A stretch of DNA of 64,000 nt, from assembly GCF_001595645.1 (NCBI RefSeq), contig NZ_LNKT01000071.1, forward strand, positions 58,123-122,122. Reading direction: 5' to 3'. The stretch is from Sulfurovum riftiae (GTDB lineage Bacteria > Campylobacterota > Campylobacteria > Campylobacterales > Sulfurovaceae). Below are positions 1 through 8,221 of the stretch, piece after piece (positions within the stretch are counted from its first letter, which is position 1; every line of letters begins with the position of its first letter). Below the pieces are notes generated by a model, which saw only the letters and a list, made by a program, of their open reading frames with translations, was not told the DNA's origin and ran no database searches. Made by a program: the position numbers and the translations under genes.

Positions 1-21
1 TATCGATTTTAAATATCTAAA

Positions 22-98
22 TGGTCGGAGTGAAAGGACTCGAACCTTCGACCCCCTGGTCCCAAACCAGGTGCGCTACCAGACTGCGCTACACTCCG
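22..98 (-). tRNA. tRNA-Pro (anticodon TGG)
   Basis: A complete cloverleaf reads on the minus strand. The acceptor stem pairs CGGAGTG (98-92) with CACTCCG, followed by A73 and an encoded CCA (24-22). The anticodon loop is TTTGGGA, giving TGG, and the T-loop GTTCGAGTCC is intact. It is a single tRNA with its own -10 box just upstream. Confidence 0.96.
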
Positions 99-115
99 CT
101 ACAAAAAGGACTGCA

Positions 116-121
116 ATTATA
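116..121 (-). promoter_or_regulatory. -10 box of tRNA-Pro
   Basis: A perfect TATAAT reads on the minus strand 18 nt before the tRNA 5' end. Primary-sigma promoters of this phylum depend mainly on an extended -10, and no clear -35 is seen. Confidence 0.6.
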
Positions 122-203
122 GTCAAAAGGTTTCTATTTGTCAATAGATTTTGCAAAAAAAACAAAAAAAGATCAATTATAGGCTATTTTATGCCGGAGT
201 GTG

Positions 204-209
204 TATAAT
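204..209 (+). promoter_or_regulatory. -10 box upstream of the AGCS carrier
   Basis: TATAAT preceded by GTG (extended -10 style) lies about 30 nt before the ATG at 240. A GAGGGG ribosome-binding site follows at about 226. The spacing fits a short-leader primary-sigma promoter. Confidence 0.55.
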
Positions 210-239
210 ATTTGAAAGCACTCTTGAGGGGAATTTTGC

Positions 240-1688
240 ATGGACAGCATATTTGAACAAATCAACAGCCTATTGGCTTCCGTCTTCTTTTTTGATATCT
301 TTTTTGGTTTGGGGGACGGGGCGACCATGCCCTTTATCGTTGCCTGGCTGGTCGTAGGCGGGGTCTTCCTGACCTTCCGTTTCGGATTTATCAATGTACG
401 TATGTTCTCCCATGCCTTCAAGATCATTACCGGAAAATACCGTACCGCTGATGATGTCGGGGAGATCACCCCTTTCCAGTCCCTTACCACGGCACTTTCT
501 GCCACGGTCGGTCTGGGGAATATCGCCGGAGTTGCCATTGCCATTGCAGTAGGGGGTCCAGGTGCCACGTTCTGGATGATCCTGGCAGGCTTCTTCGGTA
601 TGACACTGAAGTTCACCGAGGTCACCCTCGCACAGATATACCGTGAAAAAAGGCCTGATGGCCGTCTCATGGGCGGTGCGATGCAATACCTTTCCAAAGG
701 CCTGGCCTCCAAAGGGCATGCCAAACTGGGGAAAGCCCTTGCCGTGATCTTCGCCGTTCTGGCCATCGGGGGGAGCCTTGGGGCCGGGAATGCTTTCCAG
801 ACCTCACAGGCCATGGGCGTGCTGGTCGACCGTGTCCCTTTCTTTGCTTCCTATCCCATTGTCTTCGGCCTCATTATGGCAGCGGTCGTCGGTTTTGTCA
901 TCATCGGCGGGATCAAACGTATCGCAAGTACAGCCGAGAAGATCGTACCTTTGATGGTACTGATCTACCTGGCCGCCTCTCTCTGGATACTCATCGCCAA
1001 TGCCTCTGCCGTACCGGCTGCCATCTCCACCATCTTCCATGAAGCTTTTGCCCCGACAGCGGCAGTAGGGGGCATGATAGGAGTTCTGGTGCAGGGATTC
1101 AAGCGTGCGGCCTTCTCCTCTGAAGCAGGTATCGGTTCAGCTGCCATCGTTCACTCGACCGCTTCGGTCAAATACCCGGTACGTCAGGGTTTCGTTGCCC
1201 TCTATGAACCCTTCATCGATACGATCGTCATCTGTACCATGACCGCACTGGTCATCGTCACCACAGGCGTATATGACCCTTCCGGAGCCTTTGGTGACCT
1301 CGTTGTCGCGAAGCAGGGGGCAGCACTCACAGCAGCAGCCTACGGTACCGTGATCTCATGGTTCCCGGTGATCCTCTCTTTCTCCATCATCCTTTTTGCC
1401 TTCTCCACGATGATCTCCTGGTCCTACTACGGTGAACGGTCATGGACCTACCTTTTCGGAGAAAAATACACTCTTGTCTACAAACTCATCTTCATCTCCT
1501 TTACGGTCATGGCCTCCGTTACCAGCGCCTCAGCCATGCTGGAATTCTCAGACCTGCTCATCCTGACCATGGCACTGCCTAACATCATAGGACTCTATAT
1601 ACTGCAGGGCGATGTCAAAGCGAACCTGAACGCCTATATGGCCAAATGGAAGAACGGTGAACTGGATGCGGAAGCGATCAGGAAGTAA
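240..1688 (+). CDS. Sodium:alanine symporter family (AGCS) amino-acid carrier
   Basis: A 482-residue polytopic inner-membrane protein with about eleven hydrophobic segments. It has the AGCS family landmarks: GLGNIAGVAIAIAVGGPGA near residue 90, GSLGAGNAFQ near 180 and AFSSEAGIGSAAIVHSTA near 285. The family imports alanine, glycine or related small amino acids with sodium; the exact substrate cannot be read from sequence. A GAGGGG site stands 10 nt before the ATG. The gene is monocistronic, with its own -10 box upstream and a convergent purM downstream, separated by a palindrome. Confidence 0.92.
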   Translation: MDSIFEQINSLLASVFFFDIFFGLGDGATMPFIVAWLVVGGVFLTFRFGFINVRMFSHAFKIITGKYRTADDVGEITPFQSLTTALSATVGLGNIAGVAIAIAVGGPGATFWMILAGFFGMTLKFTEVTLAQIYREKRPDGRLMGGAMQYLSKGLASKGHAKLGKALAVIFAVLAIGGSLGAGNAFQTSQAMGVLVDRVPFFASYPIVFGLIMAAVVGFVIIGGIKRIASTAEKIVPLMVLIYLAASLWILIANASAVPAAISTIFHEAFAPTAAVGGMIGVLVQGFKRAAFSSEAGIGSAAIVHSTASVKYPVRQGFVALYEPFIDTIVICTMTALVIVTTGVYDPSGAFGDLVVAKQGAALTAAAYGTVISWFPVILSFSIILFAFSTMISWSYYGERSWTYLFGEKYTLVYKLIFISFTVMASVTSASAMLEFSDLLILTMALPNIIGLYILQGDVKANLNAYMAKWKNGELDAEAIRK

Positions 1689-1746
1689 TTGTTTATCGAG
1701 AGTGTCAACGTATTGACCATTTATAAAAGAGAAAATATTTTTGTGT

Positions 1747-1763
1747 GGTCGGTAAACCGACCC
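1747..1763. repeat. GGTCGGTAAACCGACC palindrome, copy 1
   Basis: A near-perfect palindrome between the convergent AGCS and purM genes. The same core occurs twice more at 16068-16140. It may serve as a bidirectional terminator here, but no U-tract follows. Confidence 0.75.
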
Positions 1764-1777
1764 TGCGCTATTCGAAA

Positions 1778-2773
1778 TTATACGAGTTCCACGCCTTTTT
1801 CGCCAGCTGCCAGCACACCAATGACATATCCATCTGTATTGGCAAGCACCGCATCCACATCCTCAGGTTCTACGACCCATACCATTCCTACACCCATGTT
1901 GAAGGCCCTGTACATCTCCTCTTCATCGACATACTGTCCCATGAATTCAAAGATAGGCAGCACACGGATGGCATCCTTGTTGACAACAGCTCTCATCCCT
2001 TCGGGAAGTACTCTTGGGAGGTTCTCGACGATCCCGCCGCCCGTGATGTGCGCCAATGCCTTGATGTACTGCTTGTTGGCCTTGTACTCTTTGACATAGA
2101 TACGTGTCGGCTCGAGCAGTGTCTCAAGCAGCAGTTTGCCTTCGAACTCGGTCTCAAGGCTCATCCCAAGCTTATCGAAGAAGAGTTTTCTGACCAGAGA
2201 GTATCCGTTGGAGTGAACGCCTGAACTCGGCATCGCGATGAGTACCTGTCCCTCTTTCACATTGGCCACTGTATCCATCTCAGAACGCTCCGCGATCCCT
2301 ACGGCAAAACCGGCAAGGTCAAAGTCATCATCGGAGTACATTCCCGGCATCTCCGCCGTCTCTCCACCGACAAGGGCACACTCGGAGCGTCTGCACCCCT
2401 CGGCGATCCCCGAGACCACATCCTTGGCGTTCTGGGGAAGCAGTTTTCCTGTCGCATAATAGTCAAGGAAGAACATCGGTACACCGTTGTTACAGATAAG
2501 GTCATTGACACACATGGCAACAAGGTCGATACCAACAGTATCAAGTTTCCCGCTCTCAATGGCGATCTTGAGCTTGGTCCCCACACCATCCGTTGCGGAG
2601 AGGATCACCGGCTCTTTATAGCCTGAGGGGAGGGCATAGGCACCGGCAAAGGAACCGATACCGCCTATGACGTTCTTGTCGAAGGTCGATTTGACATCTG
2701 CTTTGATCGCTTCAACGAACTCGTTTCCCGCATCAATATCGACACCGGCATCTTTATATGAAATATTTGACAT
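1778..2773 (-). CDS. purM: Phosphoribosylformylglycinamidine cyclo-ligase
   Basis: AIR synthetase of purine biosynthesis, which closes the imidazole ring of FGAM with ATP to give AIR in the cytoplasm. The 331-residue length is typical. Visible PurM landmarks are ATDGVGTKLKIA near residue 60, VGGETAEMPGMY near 135 and SSGVHSNGYSLVRK near 190. The start abuts the stop of the small membrane gene upstream (2774), so the two are probably co-transcribed; nothing links their functions. Assignment is secure. Confidence 0.97.
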   Translation of the reverse strand: MSNISYKDAGVDIDAGNEFVEAIKADVKSTFDKNVIGGIGSFAGAYALPSGYKEPVILSATDGVGTKLKIAIESGKLDTVGIDLVAMCVNDLICNNGVPMFFLDYYATGKLLPQNAKDVVSGIAEGCRRSECALVGGETAEMPGMYSDDDFDLAGFAVGIAERSEMDTVANVKEGQVLIAMPSSGVHSNGYSLVRKLFFDKLGMSLETEFEGKLLLETLLEPTRIYVKEYKANKQYIKALAHITGGGIVENLPRVLPEGMRAVVNKDAIRVLPIFEFMGQYVDEEEMYRAFNMGVGMVWVVEPEDVDAVLANTDGYVIGVLAAGEKGVELV

Positions 2774-2992
2774 TTATTTATCCTTGCTCTCTTCACATTC
2801 ACAGGGAGGAAAGATCTTTTTGAGGATCATCAGTCCGGGACAGAAACCTGTGAGACCGGCAATAAAAAGCATGACCATCATCGCGAAAGTGACAATAAAG
2901 GCGGCAGCGAACATCTTTGATCCTGCCAATCCCATAATAAGACCCAAAATGATCGCCTGTACGATACGCTGCATTCTTTCAGCACATAACAT
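2774..2992 (-). CDS. Small two-helix membrane protein, DUF2892 (YgaP-like)
   Basis: A 72-residue protein with two hydrophobic helices (about residues 9-27 and 32-50) and a short Cys-containing tail (PPCECEESKDK). The pattern matches DUF2892, the membrane part of YgaP-type rhodaneses, here without a rhodanese domain. The G-rich first helix and the TGFCPG motif after the second are typical. It lies directly upstream of purM with no gap. Function is unknown; a role in sulfur or redox chemistry is only suggested by the family. Confidence 0.75.
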   Translation of the reverse strand: MLCAERMQRIVQAIILGLIMGLAGSKMFAAAFIVTFAMMVMLFIAGLTGFCPGLMILKKIFPPCECEESKDK

Positions 2993-3031
2993 CTAACATC
3001 CTTGTGAAAATTTGTCGTATTATAGCGAAAA

Positions 3032-3346
3032 CTAACTTCTAAGTTTACGGCCCAGCTTGGCCTCGACCGAACCGACCTTTTTGTTGAGTCTGCCTACCGG
3101 GCCGTCACGCCAGTCGATCTTTATGGAGCTGTAGATACGTCCGCAATCCTTCTGCAGCTCTGCGTAGGCAGCATTGATCACCGCCATGACCTCTTCAACG
3201 GTTTCCCCTTCTATAATGGTTCCCATAGGGGTAAGCTGATATTCAAGACCGCTTCTGTCGACGATATCGAGTACCCGTGCGACAAAAGCGCTTTTGCTTT
3301 GTGTCTGTTCAGTGGGGAAGATGGAAAATTCAACGAGTGCTGACAT
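3032..3346 (-). CDS. MTH1187/YqgV-type thiamine-binding domain protein (DUF77)
   Basis: A 104-residue cytoplasmic protein with the family pattern: an N-terminal beta strand VEFSIFPTE, then YQLTPMGTIIEGE near residue 40 and an amphipathic helix with a VEEVMAVI motif. Structures of this family show a ferredoxin-like fold that can bind thiamine or a related molecule. The gene is monocistronic, with about 100 nt to the divergent flavoprotein gene. Confidence 0.8.
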   Translation of the reverse strand: MSALVEFSIFPTEQTQSKSAFVARVLDIVDRSGLEYQLTPMGTIIEGETVEEVMAVINAAYAELQKDCGRIYSSIKIDWRDGPVGRLNKKVGSVEAKLGRKLRS

Positions 3347-3450
3347 AAATATATCCTTTAATTTATCTTTTTTGAAATACCCGTTATTTGACTTGTGGCA
3401 TTGTTTCCTTAACAGGGTCTTTCTTACGATTATTTCAAGTATAATATCGT

Positions 3451-4674
3451 ATGAACAATGAAAAGATGATAATTGTGGGGGCAGGGGCTGCAGGGCTTGC
3501 TGCTGCCATTACTGCAGCAAGAAGAGGACAACAGGTAGAGCTGCTGGAGCAGAACAGCAGGCCGGGCAAGAAGATCCTTGTCTCAGGTAACGGAAAGTGC
3601 AACATCACCAACCGCTATATCGCAGCGAACCGTTTTCATTCCCGCAACCCTGATTTTATCGAGGAGACGCTGAACGGTTATGACTTTCCTGTTATAAAAG
3701 ATTTTTTTACCTCCATAGGACTTGAGCTTATAGAGGGCAAAGAGGGGAAGATCTTCCCCATGTCCCTGCAGGCCTCTTCCGTTGTTGAACTTTTGGAATA
3801 TGAAGCGAAGAGGGTAGGGGTGGAGATACATTGCGACTGCAAGGTGACCCGTATCACGAAAGAGGGTGATGATTTCATTCTGGAGACCTCTCTGGGAGAG
3901 AAACGCTCCAAGAGACTGCTGATCACATCGGGGTCGCCTGCCGCACCGCAGCTGGGCGGCAATAACTCAGGGTATCTCTTCGCAACGACCATGGGGCATA
4001 CACTTATCCCCAGGCATCCCTCTCTGGTACAGCTCTGTTCGGAGGAGTCCTGGGTAAAAACATGTGCCGGGGTCAAGGTAGCCGGCGTGGCAAAACTCTA
4101 TGCCAATGGAGAGTACATCACCGAGAAAAAGGGCGATCTGCTCTTTACCAATTACGGCATCAGCGGACTGGCCATCCTGGACCTGAGCCGCGAAGTGAGC
4201 ACACGCCTGGCCGCCTTCGACTACTGTGAACTCAGCCTTGACCTTATGCCCGCCCTCAGCAAAGAGAAACTCACCAACCTGATGCTTTCAAGAATACAAA
4301 AAGAGAGCGGGAAACCTGTAACTCTTTGGTTGCAGGGCATACTCCATAAAAAACTGGCGAGAGTCGTTCTTGAACACTCCAAATGCAAGAGCAGGGCAGA
4401 AGGTGATCTCAACCGAAAAGAGGTCAACAAGCTCGTACATACCATCAAGAACCTCAAACTCAGCATCAACGACACCAAAGGCTTCAAAGGTGCAGAAGTC
4501 TCTACCGGCGGGGTGGATACCAGCGAAGTGTCCCCTCAGACCATGGCATCACGGCTCGTCCCCGGTCTCTATTTTGCAGGAGAAGTCCTCGATGTGGACG
4601 GAGACAGGGGAGGGTTCAACTTCCATTTCGCCTGGGTAAGCGGGATACGGGCAGGGAAAGCGGTTAGGAATTAG
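3451..4674 (+). CDS. BaiN/RdsA-type (HI0933/YhiN) FAD-dependent oxidoreductase
   Basis: A 407-residue flavoprotein. The FAD dinucleotide motif GAGAAGLAAAI is at residues 10-20, followed by the family signature PGKKILVSGNGKCNITN near 42. The C-terminal region ends with the second FAD contact (LYFAGEVLDVDGDRGGFN). Substrate and physiological role are unknown. The start is ambiguous. TATAAT at 3441-3446 ends only 4 nt before this ATG, so the mRNA may be leaderless, or translation may begin at the in-frame ATG at 3466. The last codons and the TAG stop lie inside the first unit of a heptamer tandem array. Confidence 0.88.
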   Translation: MNNEKMIIVGAGAAGLAAAITAARRGQQVELLEQNSRPGKKILVSGNGKCNITNRYIAANRFHSRNPDFIEETLNGYDFPVIKDFFTSIGLELIEGKEGKIFPMSLQASSVVELLEYEAKRVGVEIHCDCKVTRITKEGDDFILETSLGEKRSKRLLITSGSPAAPQLGGNNSGYLFATTMGHTLIPRHPSLVQLCSEESWVKTCAGVKVAGVAKLYANGEYITEKKGDLLFTNYGISGLAILDLSREVSTRLAAFDYCELSLDLMPALSKEKLTNLMLSRIQKESGKPVTLWLQGILHKKLARVVLEHSKCKSRAEGDLNRKEVNKLVHTIKNLKLSINDTKGFKGAEVSTGGVDTSEVSPQTMASRLVPGLYFAGEVLDVDGDRGGFNFHFAWVSGIRAGKAVRN

Positions 4675-4741
4675 GAATTAGGAATTAGGAATTAGGAATT
4701 AGGAATTAGGAATTAGGAATTAGGAATTAGGAATTAGGAAT
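4664..4741. repeat. Heptamer tandem array (TTAGGAA), about 11 units
   Basis: An uninterrupted tandem repeat of a 7-bp unit. The first unit supplies the final codons and stop of the flavoprotein gene. Because the stop lies in unit one, copy-number changes would not alter that protein. The array is a likely hypervariable locus. Confidence 0.95.
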
Positions 4742-5095
4742 TTTGACACCAATAGTCTTTTAGTTTGCTGTACAATAGAAAATTTTCCTCCATTAAAATC
4801 ATGCGAAGCATGCCTGTCTCTATGAACTGGAGGAGTGTTAAGCGAACAACAACTGCTTGTTGTTCGTAGCTCCGCACGACGATGCGTATATGCTTTGGCA
4901 TAGCAGACGTCTTACAAAGCGATTGTCCTCGTTCCTGCGGGATTACATCGAGAGTCACGACGCTTTTTTGTTTCGTTTTTTCTAAAAAAATGAAAGGAGA
5001 AACAACACCACAGTTAAAAATGATTAGGAAGTAAAAAAAAACGAAGTATATGTTCCCACGCAAAGCATGGGAACAAGTTTGATGTTTAGAACTAT
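4742..5095. other. Gene-free stretch rich in short hairpins
   Basis: I see no convincing gene in these 350 bp. There are several small inverted repeats (for example CATGCGAAGCATG near 4800 and ACAACAACTGCTTGTTGT near 4845). The right part ends in the tail of the dispersed two-hairpin element. A 109-codon minus-strand frame here has no ribosome-binding site and crosses the heptamer array, so it is not called. Confidence 0.6.
4949..4995 (+). repeat. Dispersed two-hairpin element, partial copy D
   Basis: The sequence CGAGAGTCACGACGCTTTTTTG is followed by a small AT hairpin (4971-4995) with TTTCG and TGAAA ends around TTTTTTCTAAAAAA. It matches the 3' half of the element found at 43781, 54235 and 58144. 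The 5' partner of the first stem is not evident, so this copy is partial. Confidence 0.6.
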
Positions 5096-6919
5096 TTAGG
5101 ATTTTTCGAGATTCTTTTTGTCTCTCGCCATCCTCTTCCTCTTCGTCGGGTCAAGGAACTTCTTACGGATCCTGATACTCTCAGGTGTGATCTCGATGAG
5201 CTCGTCATCCTCGATCCACTCCATGGCATTCTCAAGTGTGATCTGTCTTGGCGGTACCAGTTTGATAGCATCATCCGCGCCGGAGGTTCTCATGTTGGTA
5301 AGCTGCTTTCCTTTGAGCGGGTTGACATCGAGGTCTCCCGGTCTTGCACTCTCACCAATGACCATTCCTGTATAGACCTTATCCTGCGGTTTGATGAAAA
5401 GTGTACCTCTTGCCTGAAGGTTGAAGATGGAGAAGGCGACCGCTTCACCATTGTCCATAGAGACAAGCGCACCCGGTGTACGGCTGACCACTGTTCCGGA
5501 GTACGGTCTGTACTCGATGAAAGAGTGGTTCATGATACCTTCACCCTTGGTATCCGTCAGGAACTCCGAACGGAAACCGATAAGCCCGCGTGCAGGGATC
5601 TCGAATTCGATCCTTACCGTACCGTCAGGCATTGGTGTAAGAGAGGTCATTTCCGCTTTTCTTTTCCCCAGTTTTTCGATCGCGACACCCTGGAACTCTT
5701 CAGGAACGTCTACTACAAGGTGTTCGAACGGCTCCATTTTGACACCGTTCTCTTCTTTGACAACAACTTCCGGTCTGGCAAGAAGGAACTCGAAGCCTTC
5801 ACGTCTCATGTTCTCAGCCAGGATACCGATCTGAAGTTCACCACGACCTGAAACCTTGAAGGAGGCATCTCCCATAGGCTCCATACGCATCGCAATATTG
5901 GTCTCCATCTCTTTTTCAAGTCTTTCAGAAATTTTATTGGAGGTAACATGTTTCCCCTCGGTACCGGCCAAAGGACCATCATTTACCGACATGATAACTG
6001 AAAGTGTTGGCTCCTCAACATGCATAGGATCCAATGCAACAGGATTGACAGGGTCACAGATGGAGTCACCCACATCGATATCGTTGAATCCTGCGATCGC
6101 TACGATATCTCCCGCTTCAGCCTCCTGGATCTCCATTCGCTCAAGACCCTTGAACCCGATAAGCTTGGAGATACGTGATTTCGTCTTCTCGCCGTCAGCC
6201 TTGACAAGCAGGTACTCGTCACCTTTCTTCACTTTACCGTTGAAGATACGTGTAATACCGATACGCCCTACGAAGTTGTCGTTGTCAAGTGTAAAGACCT
6301 GTGCCTGCGTGTCGTTGTCAGGTGAACCGGTAGGGTAGGGTACTTTTTCAATGATCGCTTCGAACAGCGGTGTCATGTCCTTGTTCTCATCTTCCATTTC
6401 CCATTTCGCATACCCGTCTCTTGCCGCAGCATAAAGTACAGGAAATTCAAGCTGCTCTTCGTTCGCATCGAGTGCAACAAGCAGGTCGAACATCTCATCG
6501 AGTACTCTGTCAGGCTCTGCACCGTCCTTGTCGATCTTGTTGATGACAACAACCGGAATGAGACCGAGCTCAATCGCTTTCTTCAGTACGAACTTGGTCT
6601 GAGGCATCACCCCTTCCTGTGCATCGACGAGCATCAATACACCATCGACCATCTTGAGGACACGCTCGACCTCTCCACCGAAATCGGCGTGGCCCGGGGT
6701 GTCGATGATGTTGATCTTATGGTCACCGTAGGTAATGGCTGTATTCTTTGACAGGATCGTGATCCCTCTCTCTTTTTCGATGTCATTGGAGTCCATCGCT
6801 CTCTCTTGTACTTCCTGGTGGTCCGCATAGGTTCCGGACTGCTGAAGAAGCTGGTCGACGAGGGTCGTTTTTCCGTGGTCAACGTGTGCGATAACCGCAA
6901 TGTTTTTGATTTTTTGCAT
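5096..6919 (-). CDS. typA: Translational GTPase TypA/BipA
   Basis: A 607-residue ribosome-associated GTPase of the EF-G superfamily that acts in 50S assembly and stress adaptation. G1 [11 protein letters not shown] is at residues 10-20, followed by [25 protein letters not shown] and NKIDKDGA. The central domain has [20 protein letters not shown] and the C-terminus the TypA-specific basic tail. A clear promoter (TATAATGCGCG) reads 47 nt upstream. The gene is monocistronic and full length. Confidence 0.97.
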   Translation of the reverse strand: MQKIKNIAVIAHVDHGKTTLVDQLLQQSGTYADHQEVQERAMDSNDIEKERGITILSKNTAITYGDHKINIIDTPGHADFGGEVERVLKMVDGVLMLVDAQEGVMPQTKFVLKKAIELGLIPVVVINKIDKDGAEPDRVLDEMFDLLVALDANEEQLEFPVLYAAARDGYAKWEMEDENKDMTPLFEAIIEKVPYPTGSPDNDTQAQVFTLDNDNFVGRIGITRIFNGKVKKGDEYLLVKADGEKTKSRISKLIGFKGLERMEIQEAEAGDIVAIAGFNDIDVGDSICDPVNPVALDPMHVEEPTLSVIMSVNDGPLAGTEGKHVTSNKISERLEKEMETNIAMRMEPMGDASFKVSGRGELQIGILAENMRREGFEFLLARPEVVVKEENGVKMEPFEHLVVDVPEEFQGVAIEKLGKRKAEMTSLTPMPDGTVRIEFEIPARGLIGFRSEFLTDTKGEGIMNHSFIEYRPYSGTVVSRTPGALVSMDNGEAVAFSIFNLQARGTLFIKPQDKVYTGMVIGESARPGDLDVNPLKGKQLTNMRTSGADDAIKLVPPRQITLENAMEWIEDDELIEITPESIRIRKKFLDPTKRKRMARDKKNLEKS

Positions 6920-6965
6920 AAAAGTATCCTAAAATTGGGTAGCAACCCAGTATATATTTTCGCGC

Positions 6966-6971
6966 ATTATA
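6966..6971 (-). promoter_or_regulatory. -10 box of typA with GC-rich discriminator
   Basis: TATAAT reads on the minus strand and is followed directly by GCGCG. A GC-rich discriminator is a known feature of promoters inhibited by ppGpp and DksA in proteobacteria; that it acts so here is inference. Confidence 0.6.
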
Positions 6972-7075
6972 TCCAAAAATTACTATGGGGGAGCTATAAG
7001 GCATCCGTTGCCGTGATTTCGGGCTCTGTTTGTGCTGAGAGGATAGGGGAGAAATTGATATTTTTATGAGAATGG

Positions 7076-7102
7076 AAAGAAAAAGGTGAGGCCTCGGGCC
7101 TC
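7076..7102 (-). terminator. Rho-independent terminator of the NlpC/P60 gene
   Basis: On the minus strand, stem GAGGCC/GGCCTC with a 3-nt loop (7102-7088) is followed by CACCTTTTTCTTTC. It sits 20 nt after the stop codon of the hydrolase gene. Confidence 0.8.
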
Positions 7103-7121
7103 AGGGAACAAAGCGGCCCTA

Positions 7122-7925
7122 TCAGGAACCGACTCTTCTTGCACCTTTGTAGCGTTGACTGTAAAAGTTTTTATTCAGGCTGGTAATGACCACTTTTTTC
7201 TTTGCCGAACTGGCATGGATGAACTTGTTGTTCCCGATATAGATACCGACATGGTTCACATACCCTTTGCGTCTCTTGGATGTATCGAAGAAGATAAGAT
7301 CACCCGGTTTCAGGTCGCTTCTTTTGACATATTTGCCGTACTTGGACTGCTCGATCGCTCTTCTTGGGATCTTGATGCCGTTCTTTTTGCAGACATACGA
7401 GGTAAGCCCGGAACAGTCGAAGGTATTTCTCTGACCTGTCGCACCCCAGACATATCTTTTGCCCAGTTTCTTTTTGGCAAGCGCGATCAGCTTTTTCCCT
7501 TTGACGCTGGAGCTGCTCTTCTTGTTGAAGACAAAGTCCGAAAGTGCGAACTTGTTGGACTTTTTGACCTTGGTGAGCTCTTTGGATTTGATACCCTTGA
7601 GCGCTTTGGCCAGCTTCTGTTCTGTATGTCTTTTGGTCGATTTGTTTGTCTTGATGGAGTGTTTTTTGCTTTTTTTGGCAAGTTTTGTAGATTTTTTCTT
7701 CGCTGTGGAAGTTGTCGGTACTTTCAGTACTTTACCGATTTTGAGTGTCTCACCTTTTCCCAGATGGTTGATCTTTCTCAGTTTTTCGATCGTAGTATGG
7801 TTCTTATGGGCGATAGAGTAAAGAGTATCGCCCTTCTTGATCGTATGCTTTGTCGTTTTCCCAGCCGCGTGCAAAGACGCAGTTCCCAAAGTAAACATCA
7901 GTAATAGTGTAGAAATCCGCTTCAA
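7122..7925 (-). CDS. Secreted LysM-NlpC/P60 peptidoglycan hydrolase
   Basis: A predicted D,L-endopeptidase that cuts peptide stems of peptidoglycan in the periplasm. A TTG start at 7925 is chosen because AGGAGG stands 7 nt before it and it opens directly on a signal peptide (KRISTLLLMFTLGTASLHA). An upstream in-frame ATG (7970) would place 15 extra residues before it and has no such site. A LysM domain (HTIKKGDTLYSIAHKNHT) follows the signal peptide, then a Lys/Ser-rich linker and the C-terminal NlpC/P60 domain. The catalytic Cys is in FDCSGL and the His in VNHVGIYIG, with a third polar site in FIHASS. The protein is 267 residues. The leader carries a GEMM-I riboswitch, so expression probably responds to a cyclic dinucleotide. 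Confidence 0.9.
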   Translation of the reverse strand: MKRISTLLLMFTLGTASLHAAGKTTKHTIKKGDTLYSIAHKNHTTIEKLRKINHLGKGETLKIGKVLKVPTTSTAKKKSTKLAKKSKKHSIKTNKSTKRHTEQKLAKALKGIKSKELTKVKKSNKFALSDFVFNKKSSSSVKGKKLIALAKKKLGKRYVWGATGQRNTFDCSGLTSYVCKKNGIKIPRRAIEQSKYGKYVKRSDLKPGDLIFFDTSKRRKGYVNHVGIYIGNNKFIHASSAKKKVVITSLNKNFYSQRYKGARRVGS

Positions 7926-8093
7926 TAAATCCTCCTCATTTATTAAAATAGTACCTTCCAGTAAGTTCATACTAAAAAATATATCTCAAATTGTAACTGC
8001 ATTTCATTAATGAAAAATAAACACAGTTTTAAATTGGTCTTAAAAGTTTTATGAGATTGAAAGTAATACATAATGCAGTCGATTACATAATAA

Positions 8094-8180
8094 TATTGGC
8101 AACCTGGCGATCTTTTTATACAAAAAAGACCCATGGCTTTCTGTCCCCGCTTCACAGTCGGGTTTAGCTTTTCAATATCT
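8094..8180 (-). ncRNA. GEMM-I (cyclic di-GMP-I type) riboswitch
   Basis: Read on the minus strand, the sequence has every GEMM-I landmark. P1 pairs ATATTG (8178-8173) with CAATAT (8098-8093). P2 is CCCGACT-GTGA-AGCGGG with a GNRA tetraloop. The conserved joint GGGACAGAAAGCC follows, then P3 (GGGTCT to AGATCGCC), which supplies the tetraloop receptor, and the closing GGTTGCC. The stacking adenine in AGAAAGCC is present. It lies 170 nt upstream of the TTG start of the wall hydrolase. By hand alignment the ligand-discriminating position before TAAACC looks like A rather than G, which in GEMM-Ib RNAs favours cyclic GMP-AMP; this needs a proper alignment. Confidence 0.82.
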
Positions 8181-8221
8181 CGATGACAAGTGTACCAGAG
8201 CAACTTTAAAATAAAATAAAA

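Noticed and set aside
4664..4741. CRISPR array
   Set aside because: The repeat is 7 bp with no spacers and no cas genes nearby.
4734..5063. A 109-codon minus-strand frame in the spacer
   Set aside because: It crosses the structured repeat, has no binding site and ends near the heptamer array.
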